64,000 nucleotides of DNA, taken from positions 5,505,850 through 5,569,849 of the forward strand of contig VUYV01000015.1 of NCBI GenBank assembly GCA_008711295.1, written 5' to 3'. Source of the stretch: Anarhynchus alexandrinus. Taxonomy: Eukaryota; Chordata; Aves; Charadriiformes; Charadriidae. How positions within the stretch are numbered: the stretch's first letter is position 1; every line of letters starts with the position of its first letter. Position numbers and translations under genes: made by a program. The notes beneath the pieces are model-generated. The model saw nothing but the letters and a program-made list of their open reading frames with translations, had not been told where the DNA came from and made no database searches. This document shows positions 1 through 9,119 of the stretch, one piece after another.

Positions 1-1688
1 ACCTGATAATCCTGACACATCAGATTTAGGTAGATGCCTGGCTTTTAAAACAACCACAGTGAGCGTGTTTGTCGTAGACTGATAACAGAGAGAGATCAGT
101 AATTCTCCACGCCCAGAGGATTTCTGAGGAAATGAAAGAAAAAAAAAGGAATGAGACTATTTATGAGCAATTATATTGACCAAGCTTTAAACCAGAATTA
201 AGAAGATTTATAAAATGCCACATAAATATATGTCCTGAAATGGTGTAAAAGTATATAACTTATGGAGCTATGACACTTCACATAGCAAATATAATTTCCC
301 TCTACTGTAGTTATGTAACTCTTCTTATAGTTGGCTATTAGACTGAACAAGAATAAATAATAAGTCAAAATATAGGTTGACATAACATCATTAGCTTCAG
401 AGATTAGAAATTAAATCCTACATCCTGAGAAAAAAATCTCAGTGAAAGAAAAATATCTTAAGTGAAACAAAAATTCTGTAAAGATATATTAAAAGAAGGA
501 AAAAAAAAGGCAAATTAAAAAAAAAAAAAAAACCAAACAACTTCAGTAAAATGTTTTTAAACAGAACGGATCCAAACAGCTAGAGAAATCTCTGACACTT
601 TCTAAAGTAGTATAATATACATGAAATAAAGATGAGATCAAAGACTTTCTCTATGATTATTAGCTTTGAATTTGCAGGAGTAGTTTATTTGACAGAAAGG
701 AAGAAGGCAAAGGAAACAATCAAAAATAATACTTTATATACCAGAAAACCCAATAAGTTATCAACAAAATATCAGTGACATAGTTATAGTTGTTGTAATA
801 TAGCAATAGAATTTCAAAATAACAGAATTAGTTATAGGTATGTTGTCTGCTAGACATTTATTTGATTTGGCAGCATGCTTGCTCTTTGAAAACAATCAAA
901 TTGAAAGCCAATACACATTCCACTTCCTTAGTAGAGATTAAGAGACGTATGTGATGCATGTGCATTTCTGTGGTTCAGCTGTGATGGTTGTAAGTGATCT
1001 TTACATTCTGAAATGAGACAAAATGGTATGAAATATTTTTAGCCCAGTGAAGTCAGTATGATTTGCCATTGACTTCAGTAAGGCTTGGCTTCCCCCTCAT
1101 GTCTTACTATCCTTAGTAGGGCTGCAGCCTGTGTCACAATTCTTGAGAGAGAAGGTAGTAACAGCACTGAAGTGCAAGAACATACTACTGCATCAACAAT
1201 ATGTTCTCTAACAGGTTCCAATTCCTTAACTAAAGACTACACTACATTCTTTAAGAATCTGATGTAAAAACCATGTAGTTGAAGTGAAAGATTTACATTG
1301 ACTTCAGTAAGCTTTAAGAAAGAACGGTTTCAAACAGAAAAGTAGAGGGAGAAAAGGAATAATATATAAGTCTACATTCTATGCCTTTAAAGCAAATTAA
1401 TGTGGACTGTGGCCACTTGAACTAATGTAAATGGGTCCACTCAAATCTGCTGGACCAGCTGAATAAGCAAGTAGAGGTTAGGACATTAGCAATTTCTTGC
1501 AACATGTTTGTTGTAATGTTCTTTTATTACATTTGTGTAATTGCATCCTCATACTGCCATTATGAAAGCATCTCAATGACTTGCATGAAGAAATTGTTCC
1601 CCTTTCTCTCCAAGATGCTAGCAGCATAACACAAGAATCACACCTAATACTAGCACAACATTTAAAGTTTAAATAAAAAATATGTTAC
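1..1688 (-). other. SYT4: SYT4 intron 2 (partial, runs off the left edge)
   Basis: The sequence after the exon 2 donor is AT-rich with A-runs (for example about 499-533). No C2B coding sequence is visible in any minus-strand frame here, so the next exon lies beyond base 1. A 60-codon plus-strand frame at 1085-1267 resembles no known protein and is probably chance. Confidence 0.85.
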
Positions 1689-2503
1689 CCTAACATTTCT
1701 TTTGATGATCTCTCTGTCCATTAGCAGTCTTCCTTCTGACAATTCAATTCCTGCGAGGGGAATGAGGACTTCTCCAATGACATCATCTCTGGAAAATCTG
1801 TCAAAGCTCAGGATCATGAAGTGAAGTGTTAAGTCTTGAATTTGGCTATAGGGGATTCCATAAAATGTGAAGGTCTCATCGAAAGCTGGATCTAAGGTTT
1901 TTCTCAGAACTCTGGTTTTCACCTTGTGCTTTTTCTCAGGCAGGATTGTCATTTTGATGTAGGGATCAGAAGTCATTGACTGTTCATCCATTGCCGGCAG
2001 ACCATGTGCTTCTTTGATGTTCACTACAAATGCCTTTTTCTCAAAGTTGTATTCTAAGGAGAAAAAGAGAGTTCCTAGCTTGTCTTGTTTATCTTCAGAT
2101 GACAGGGAAGTGATGGATTTTAAACTATCAGGGGATACTGAATCTTTCTTCTTTTCTGCAAAGTGTTTAGGAGACAAATTTTCAAGATCTGGAGAGCTCT
2201 GGTTTTTAGGTGTTGTTTTGGGGAAGTTGCCATTTAGATCTCTCTTCTCCAGGTCAAGATGGAGAGAATTCTTTGGCATTGCTGATTTGTTCTTTGCTTC
2301 ACTTTTATCATCTGCTCCAAACTTCTTCTTACTGTTGAGATTCTCAGGGTAAATATCAACCCCCTTCAGAACATGGACAAACTTATATGGAGGGGTCTTA
2401 TTGGATTTAGAAGATTTACGTTGACAGCAGATCCAAGCAAAAAGGGAGACAGAGAAGACAAGGCCAAATGCACTAAAGATCCCAACCACTGTAGGAATTT
2501 CAT
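1689..2503 (-). CDS. SYT4: Synaptotagmin-4, coding exon 2 (residues 12-283: membrane segment, linker, C2A)
   Basis: SYT4 is a vesicle membrane protein of neurons and endocrine cells that modulates regulated exocytosis, found on dense-core vesicles and the Golgi. The exon opens at a TTTGCAG acceptor, completes the split codon for Asp12, and ends with AGG followed by GTAACA (donor, phase 0), giving 271 full codons. Visible in order: a hydrophobic segment at about residues 17-36 ending in a Cys-Cys pair (37-38, likely palmitoylated), a basic and Ser-rich linker, and a C2A domain from about residue 153. C2A carries Asp184 and Asp191 (within MTSDPYIKM), then Ser244, Asp246 and Asp252. Ser244 replaces the Asp that SYT1 uses to bind Ca2+, the hallmark of the SYT4/SYT11 pair, and the linker (YKFVHVLKGVDIYPENLNS) fits SYT4 rather than SYT11. 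Past the donor the frame runs only eight more codons before a stop, confirming the exon end. The C2B exons lie outside the window, so the gene is partial because of the window edge, not broken. Confidence 0.97.
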
Positions 2504-5317
2504 CTGCAAATCAAATAAATAGCAACAAGCACATAAGCTTCAATGCCTTGGACTCTGTGTGATATTTAATAAAGTAATAATTTAGTAAAACAAAATGATA
2601 CGAGATGGTAATAGCAGCAGGATCGACAGACTGGAAGTGCTTTGCATTGTACATATTGCTCGCCACCTGCAGGCGTGAATGTGTAGTCCCATATTGAGGC
2701 ACGCTTGTTATGTTGTATTTTTCCATACGCAGAGTGTTTGGGAGGAGAATACTATTCCCATAATAATAATAATAACCATTAGTAATTGCTCGACTATCTC
2801 ATCTCTCTGTGTGTAGTTTCTGAGTTTATATGTCTGTGAGTAACATCAGCTCTCAGAAGGTTTCAGCTTTGAGTTTATGGAGCTTTGTTGGTTAGATAAA
2901 ACAGATTCTGAAATATGCATTACTTATAGATACATCGTCTGCTTTACACACTGCTTCCTAGAATGCTTTGTACACTCAATTAACTCATTTTTTGTGGTCT
3001 GATCCCATAATTGCCTGGAGGTATCTCTTGAAAGAACTGAGTTTAATTGGAGGTTATAACACTCAACTGTTTCAATGGGATTTTCAATACTTTGCAGGAG
3101 GAAGTCTATCAAGAAAATTTAAAATAATTATATACCAAGTGTCTTTTCCAGATGGATGTGATATTGGGTAGTCACATGTGAGTCCAAAGCTGTAAAAACT
3201 ATTAAGTGTACCATTGATAACCACTAAGCTTTTCATTTAAGACACTATGAATCAAAGCTATGGGGAGTTTACAAGAAGGGTCACTACTTTGTAGGAGTAT
3301 ATAAGAAAAACATTAAAACATAATTCTCTTCCACTTTAATATGAACCCTATACTTAAACTGAATAAAGAGAAAACTGAGCGAGTGTTACAAACTCAATTG
3401 TCATGTGGATACATTAGTTACATATAGAGTATCATTAGCCCTTCAAAGCATGCATCGAAGGGGCAAATGAGCACAACTAATTGGAAATCCAATTTTGCCC
3501 ATAAGTAACATTACTAAGTGAGTTTAAACCTCTCACAATGTAACAATCAGAGCTTAATCTTTATTCCCAGCAACAGTGGAAGACCAGTAGAATATTAATG
3601 GATGACATTGTTTATGCATAAAGGCAATTGTGTAACAGTTCTGGTTCTCTCACAAATGATTAGCAGCTCATTCTGGATGAGAAAAGCAAAGCAACCCCCC
3701 TCTATGTATTACTAAATCAGCTTCAGCCAGGTAAAAGCTGGGCAGACAGATGTCCTGGTGCTATACATTTCCTTTTCGGTGGGATGATTCAAAAAATCTA
3801 CAATACTATCAGAGCAAAGTAGGACATAATGTTCCAGCACAGGAAAGATCGGGCCTGGCTATTAATTTCTTCTGATAATATTCATGTCACTTTCCCTTTG
3901 CCTACAACATGCATCTGCCTACATACTTAATTGTAAGAACTTAATGAAATGACTGATAATATATACATAACCAAAAAAGTATTTTTTCAAAGTTAAGCAC
4001 GTGGCTCTGAGTTTCAAGAATACTCTGTGCTACAGAAATTTAAATATTCATGGTATAAAGGTACAAAGCAAGGAGTAATTGAAAACTTATCAGAATACTT
4101 TAATAGCGTTTAAGAATGATTTGCACATTTACAATACTTTTAATGAGATGATAGACTTTTTATAGTAATGGAAATGATGTTATATTTTAATTCTACAGCT
4201 ACTGAAAGCACTGGTAGAATCAATTTGGTGTTTAAAATATTAATTATCTTCCTTAAATAAGTAATTAAATAAGCATGATGTCACAAGTGGGGTTAGAAAC
4301 ATCAAGTGGGTGGGGTAGGAAAGAAGATGAAATGGTAAAAAAAATGGTTTATATTTACAACTAATTATGTTGAAACCTGAATTTCTTGCTGTTGTCATAA
4401 TGTAAATCAATTGGTTAACATTCAAGGCATTGTATTAACAGGAAACATTACCTATTGATCCTGGGAGAAGTTATAATTTTAGTTACATGATATAAATCTG
4501 GAGTCACTTCACTTAAGTCAGTGGAATGATCCTTGAATTAAACTACTGCTAAAGCAAATATAATCTAGGCTAGAGTCAATATTGATAAAGCAGAGTTCAG
4601 AAATATTTCTACTTACTGTTTTTCTGAGTAAAGTTATTTATGTACCTATTTTATAAGTGCACATATATGACTGTTTCTGAAACTTCTGGAATCAGAGTTA
4701 ATAACCCTACAACCAGTGCATAGAAATGGCAAAACTGAAAAGTTCATTGTTATCATTGCTATTCTCAATGAACACAGATTGATCAAGATGAAGCTGTTTA
4801 GCTAAAACTACTGGGATCCTGTATTTTTTGTCTTCCTAGCAATGCCCTTTACAAGACCACCTTCCACTTTAACTAACAGTTGACAAGTCTTTCTCTACAA
4901 CCAGAAAAAAAGAATGGCAATTATTCCAAGAATGACTTGAACAAAGATTTTCTCTGTGGCACAGGATACATTTACATCATTTGACTCTGAAGACACGCTA
5001 CTTTAACCAAGACAGAGAAAACAACCAGAAAACCTCTCTCATCTGAAAATGCATATACACAAACCTCCTCATCTCTCCTGATGGTTTGCCAGGGGGACCG
5101 GGTAAGGAGGAAGGAAGAGACAGACAGAGATAGGGGAGAAAGCAAATTCACCCAACTTCTAACATCGAAGAGGACTGGGGGAAATCAGGTTCCTCCCAAC
5201 CAGCTGCGTGCTGGGAGGCGCAGGGTGGCTCAGCGGAGGCTGCCTGCGTGCACTTCGCCTGGGGAGGGGAGCAGCCCCAGCCCCGCGGGCGGGGAGTTGG
5301 GGCCGGGACGAGCTTAC
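2504..5317 (-). other. SYT4: SYT4 intron 1
   Basis: This 2,814-bp GT-AG intron has donor GTAAGCT at its exon 1 end and acceptor TTTGCAG at its exon 2 end. It is AT-rich and contains a short TAA-type microsatellite at 2761-2775. I see no transposon with clear CR1 features and no convincing internal exon. The region next to exon 1 (about 5170-5317) belongs to the CpG-rich promoter block. Confidence 0.9.
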
Positions 5318-5351
5318 CGAACTGCTGCCGGCTGGCCGCGATCGGAGCCAT
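5318..5351 (-). CDS. SYT4: Synaptotagmin-4, coding exon 1 (N-terminal 11 codons plus one base)
   Basis: This short exon encodes MAPIAASRQQF and the first base of the Asp12 codon, then a strong donor (G followed by GTAAGCT). Joined to exon 2 it reads MAPIAASRQQFDEIPTVVGI, which matches the known SYT4 N-terminus (human begins MAPITTSREEF). The start was chosen for that match and for the good context, with A at -3 and G at +4. The frame stays open upstream, but I found no in-frame ATG between 5351 and 5708, so this is the first AUG in frame. The 34-bp exon is too short to be found by open-frame length alone. Confidence 0.95.
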
Positions 5352-5361
5352 GTTGGCGGCG

Positions 5362-5382
5362 TGCGCTGTCCGCGGTGCTGGT
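5362..5382 (-). promoter_or_regulatory. RE1/NRSE element, copy 1 (REST/NRSF site)
   Basis: On the minus strand the right half reads GGACAGCGC, matching consensus GGACAGCGCC except for the last base, and the left half keeps CAGCACC with canonical spacing. I count 17 of 21 matches to the consensus RE1. One of the mismatches is at the unconstrained spacer base. It lies 11-31 bases upstream of the SYT4 ATG, probably in the 5' leader. REST bound to RE1 recruits CoREST and HDAC complexes to silence neuronal genes in non-neuronal cells. Confidence 0.8.
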
Positions 5383-5403
5383 GCCTCTGTCCGCGGTGCT
5401 GGA
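5383..5403 (-). promoter_or_regulatory. RE1/NRSE element, copy 2
   Basis: The second 21-bp unit follows directly on copy 1. Minus-strand halves are TCCAGCACC and GGACAGAGGC. I count 17 of 21 matches to consensus RE1. The central GTCCGCGGTGCTG core is identical to copies 1 and 3; one mismatch (AG instead of CG) falls in the right half. Confidence 0.72.
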
Positions 5404-5424
5404 GCCGCTGTCCGCGGTGCTGGA
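5404..5424 (-). promoter_or_regulatory. RE1/NRSE element, copy 3
   Basis: The third unit follows directly. Minus-strand halves are TCCAGCACC and GGACAGCGGC. With 18 of 21 matches it is the best copy by simple count. The three units share orientation and a 21-bp period, equal to the length of the element and to about two helical turns. Confidence 0.78.
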
Positions 5425-5445
5425 GCGGCTGTCCGGGAAGCGGGA
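5425..5445 (-). promoter_or_regulatory. Degenerate fourth RE1 copy (half-site)
   Basis: In phase with the three upstream units, this stretch keeps the GGACAGC half (GCTGTCC on the plus strand) but loses the CAGCACC half. It is a decayed or never-complete member of the array. REST can bind some half-sites, but nothing here shows that this one is used. Confidence 0.5.
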
Positions 5446-5786
5446 GCCGCCTCCCGGGGTACCGAACGATCTGCCCGGGGCTCCCAACGCGCTGCTCTGC
5501 TGTCCCCCCGGCTCTCCGCTCTCACAGCGCCCGGGCAGCCGTCTTTTCCAACGCGGTTTTGGTTGTTTTTTGGGTTTTGTTTTAAAGAAAACAACAAAAA
5601 AATAAAAACCAACCCAGAGACACGAGCGGTTGGGAAGGTGGAGGAGGAGGCTGCGAGGGGGCTGGAGGAGAGGGGGGAGGGGAAGCTTCGGTCCTCCCCT
5701 TTGCACACTGATTTGCAACCCCCTTCCTGTTTTGGCTCTTCTGAGTAGCTCCGCTCTGAGACTGAAGACGTGGTTGAAACCCAAAT

Positions 5787-5805
5787 TGACGCAATCCTGA
5801 CGCTA
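5787..5805 (+). promoter_or_regulatory. Paired CRE/ATF-like sites (TGACGCAA, TGACGCTA)
   Basis: TGACGCAA at 5787-5794 and TGACGCTA at 5798-5805 each keep the TGACG half of a cAMP response element and are spaced 11 bp apart. TGACGCAA also resembles composite CREB/ATF-C/EBP sites. They lie about 440 bp upstream of the SYT4 ATG. SYT4 is described as an activity- and cAMP-inducible early gene, which makes CREB/ATF input plausible. That link is inference. Confidence 0.45.
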
Positions 5806-5823
5806 CAGGGCTGAAATCAGCAC

Positions 5824-5928
5824 CTTTCCCACCTCCCATCCCCCCTCCTCTACTCCCCCACCCTCCCTCTCTCTCTCTCTCTCTCCTTCCTTTCCTCTCC
5901 TTCTCCCCCCTCCCTCCCCCCCTTTCTG
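5824..5928. repeat. Polypyrimidine (CT-rich) tract upstream of SYT4
   Basis: About 105 bp of almost pure C and T on the plus strand includes a (CT)n core at about 5867-5886, flanked by CCTCCC and CCCCCC blocks. On the coding strand of SYT4 it is a GA-rich polypurine tract, a kind of sequence that can bind GAGA/SP1-type factors or adopt triplex (H-DNA) structure. Confidence 0.85.
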
Positions 5929-8900
5929 GGGACTGAACAAGCACTCATCGATTATTTTAACTGCCCTGCTGCAGGATGTGAGCTCCCACCCTCCGTCGGA
6001 CACAGACAGTGAAATGCTAATGTCTGTGATTCAGTGCACCTTGCGTAATACATGGGTGTATCTACTTTTCTGGGGTAAGATTTATTTATTTGCTTATTTA
6101 TCTATCAGCTGGACAGGCTACAACAACATGAAGGAGATGCCAACTCAGACGGTCCAGACACCTTGGCTCCAACTGCAAGGCACGCATTTCTCTTACGACT
6201 GATGTGATACACTTACTGGATTTGAATCACGAAAACTCCTGATGTGCCTTCTCCCTGTACCTCCTCCCTGCATCTTCCCACCATCCACCCCCACAAAACC
6301 ACTCAGCCCCTGCTTTGGAAATCCTCCTGACCTTCCTTTACATCTAAGGAAGAACCAGATCTTCCTAGATACTTCTGGATTTTACCAAGTTTAGGTGTTT
6401 CTCTCCCAGTCTGGACTGAGAACATGGGTGGAGGAAAGGGGAAGCTGGCAGGCAGAAGGAATGGAGGGGGGAAACAGGACAAAAAAGCAGGGCTGCCTGT
6501 AACTAGAACTGATACGGCATATAATAGCTTAAGCTAAATCCTGGTGCAACAGAGCTGCAAAAGCCAGCACCTGGCATCTGACTCCTCCTGGATTCAGAAT
6601 GAATCATAGAAGCCAAGTTTGTAGCCCAACTCCTAATTCTGCTGCATAAATGGAAAACAGGTGTTGTTGCTCTTCTAAATAACAGAATCCAGATGCAGGC
6701 ATAGTCTGGCATGACCCTGCTCTGTGATGGGCCAATTGGAAACCAGCATGTCTTGGCCCACTTTAAATCACGTTCTTTCTTCACAGTGAAGCCATTGAAG
6801 CTTCTTGGATTTTAGAAAAATTAAAATAGGAAGGCCAAGGAATCATGGCAAACTAGTGTCAAAACATAACTCAATGAAATGCCTTTCTCATCCTGAGAGT
6901 TAAAAACCTATTGCTTAATATTGGTTTTGCTTATCTGCTTCTGTTACACCTTCAGCAACTTGGCCTTGGTATGCACCTGCACAACTCTTCCAGGAACAGC
7001 CATATCCACTACCCCAATCTTCATCACATCCCACTGAAATTAAGAAAACACAGAGAACAGCTTGCCATCACTGTTCCTCTTACAAACACCTGGACTACAA
7101 TGAGCTCAGGTATTAGAAGACTGCAGAAACTATTGTTTAGCTCTTGTTTGTGTTTTGGCAGCACAATTTGATTTGGGGTGTTTGGGTTCATATGTTGGCA
7201 CCAGTCCAATCCAATCTGGCTCAACTTCTCTCTTCTTTCTGGCAGGCCTCTTTCCCCTCAGTCTTGCTATCCACTTCCCTTTCTCTGTCCAAAAGCCAGC
7301 CTTGCTCAAAATGTACATCCGCTGAAAGTAATTACATTTGATTTTAGACCACACTTCCAAGTATACAAGCTTCCAGACATGACTGAAATAAGCAAGATCC
7401 TTAAAATATTTCAAGTTGTTACTGCATCTGGACTGGACCAAGAATAAATATATGGTGTGTCTTGCTAGTGTGTTTGTCCTATTTGAGCTGGGATATGGTG
7501 AGCATACATGTTATGTTGACACTTGAATTATTGTCAATAATTTTTGAAGCTTTTTATTTTTATTTTTGAGTGAAATCCAAGACATTCATTGTTGATATAC
7601 ACTAAATTTATGGAACATATGGAAATATAACAGTGATTGATTCACATTTTCTTCCCTTTAGTTTTTCAGATGTCCCAAGGATATATAAAAAGCTTTTACA
7701 CAATTTATATGTCTTTATATAGCACAGAGAGATAATTTCCTTCAGCATTCAGAGTTTTCTTTTTTCTTTTCTTTTTATTTTCTGTGACAAGACTGATGAA
7801 ATGGGCAAGATACATGTCCTTCTTTTTTTCCTTTTTTTTTTCTTTTTTTTTCTTCTTCTTTTATGAAATTCCTGGTAGTTCATGCTTGATTTTAGACATT
7901 AGTTAAGACCTGTATGGTGCTGGATGCTGTACAAACATATAGCAAAAAGTCCTTTCATCTCAGTTCTGTGCATGTGCAGCTCTTTAAAGCTATATAGAAA
8001 AGGTTTCATGATACCAGCTCTCTGTCTTTAGAAACTTGGAGCTGCCAAGACTGTGTATATACATAAGCATATGTGAACATGTATACAGATATGCAAATAA
8101 ATCCTTTTATCTCTTTATTGCATTGGTCAGTGAAATAGAAAATAACATATTTTACGTTATTTGTGAACCTTCTATATTTAATTACATGACTCCACTTAAT
8201 ATAACAGAGTGCACATCACAGAAAATACTCAGGGAGGAGGTGGAGCATTGAGTTGCTGACACATCTTGAGACAGATGTACTTTTTACTCCCAGTGTTGTG
8301 CAAGCACCATCTAGTGTACGTCTTAGACCCATCAGCACCAGATGACTAGCGTACACCCTTGTAGGTAGTGCAAACACAAAGATACATAACCAACTCACTG
8401 CTGCTTCATTACATTTCTGACAAGTTGCCAGAGGGAAAAAATCATCATCTGAACCCTGTGTGTCTCTTAACCAATTAAGTGACTGTCTTTCAGTTCAGTC
8501 CCATGCAATAGTAATGACTCTGGTTTTGTGGCTATATGCTGTTCACACTTCCTTCTGTTGTCAGAGAACATCCGGGATAATTTAGCAAGACTTCACACAG
8601 TTTGCAACTGACTCTGTAGTAAAAACTTGTACTAGGAACTCACTGCCCAGGTAATATTCCCTTAGTTTTCCCAGCAAACAAGATACAATGGCCTCAAATA
8701 TTTCCAGCTCAGAGACTGAACATTAAAAGGAGCTGGTTTAGATTTTGCCTGTGCAGCATTGAAATGGACTGATCATCTGCAAAATATCTCTGTATGTGAT
8801 CTGGCTGACTATCACAACAAGGCCTTCTGTGGTCTGAAAACCAGATTACCAGTGCACATGCATGCGCAGAGCATCCTCCTGCTACTCTGAGAAAAGGGAG

Positions 8901-9059
8901 CGTGGTTGCTAAGCGACAGAGTCCATACACTTACCAAAGCAGATAGTCCTCAAATAAGCCTATGGGGCTGGAAAAGGTGGTCCCCCACCTACAAATGAAC
9001 TGTCACCATTCTTCAGATCCCAAAACCTGTGTGTGAAGAAAACATAATCCTCTCCCTTT

Positions 9060-9119
9060 AAAAAAAAAAAAAAAAAAAAAAAAAACAAAAATTTTTTAAA
9101 AAAGTTCCCCCCCCCCCCC
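9060..9119. repeat. Low-complexity A-run followed by a 13-base C-run
   Basis: About 26 A at 9060-9085, then A/T-rich sequence, then 13 consecutive C at 9107-9119. The lengths of such runs are unreliable in assemblies. Confidence 0.9.

Larger units (their letters stand above)
5365..5436. repeat. 21-bp tandem repeat, about 3.4 copies, in the SYT4 5' leader
   Basis: The unit starts GCTGTCCGCGGTGCTGG and repeats at 5365, 5386 and 5407, with a partial copy at 5428. Copies differ by one or two bases. The period is a multiple of three, so the minus-strand frame in phase with SYT4 reads a seven-residue repeat (PAPRTAA-like). The likely origin is slippage or unequal exchange around an original RE1. 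Confidence 0.93.
5170..5560. promoter_or_regulatory. SYT4: CpG-rich block over SYT4 exon 1 and 5' leader (probable CpG island promoter)
   Basis: GC content and CpG density rise abruptly here against an AT-rich background, with many CGs in runs such as GTCCGCGGTGCTGG and GAAGCGGGAGCCGC. The block covers exon 1, its donor and the sequence just upstream on the minus strand. The transcription start cannot be fixed from sequence alone. No convincing TATA box is seen at a suitable distance, which is usual for CpG-island promoters. Long overlapping open frames on both strands here are GC-composition artefacts. Confidence 0.8.

Noticed and set aside
2014..2352. 112-codon plus-strand open frame antisense to SYT4 exon 2
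   Set aside because: It is a mirror of the conserved SYT4 coding exon and matches no known protein.
5577..5612. A/T-rich stretch upstream of SYT4 considered as a TATA box
   Set aside because: A-runs without a proper TATAAA in the right orientation, and the transcription start is unknown.
5081..5784. Several long overlapping open frames on both strands in the CpG-rich block
   Set aside because: Low stop-codon density in GC-rich DNA explains them. Only the 11 codons of SYT4 exon 1 have family support.
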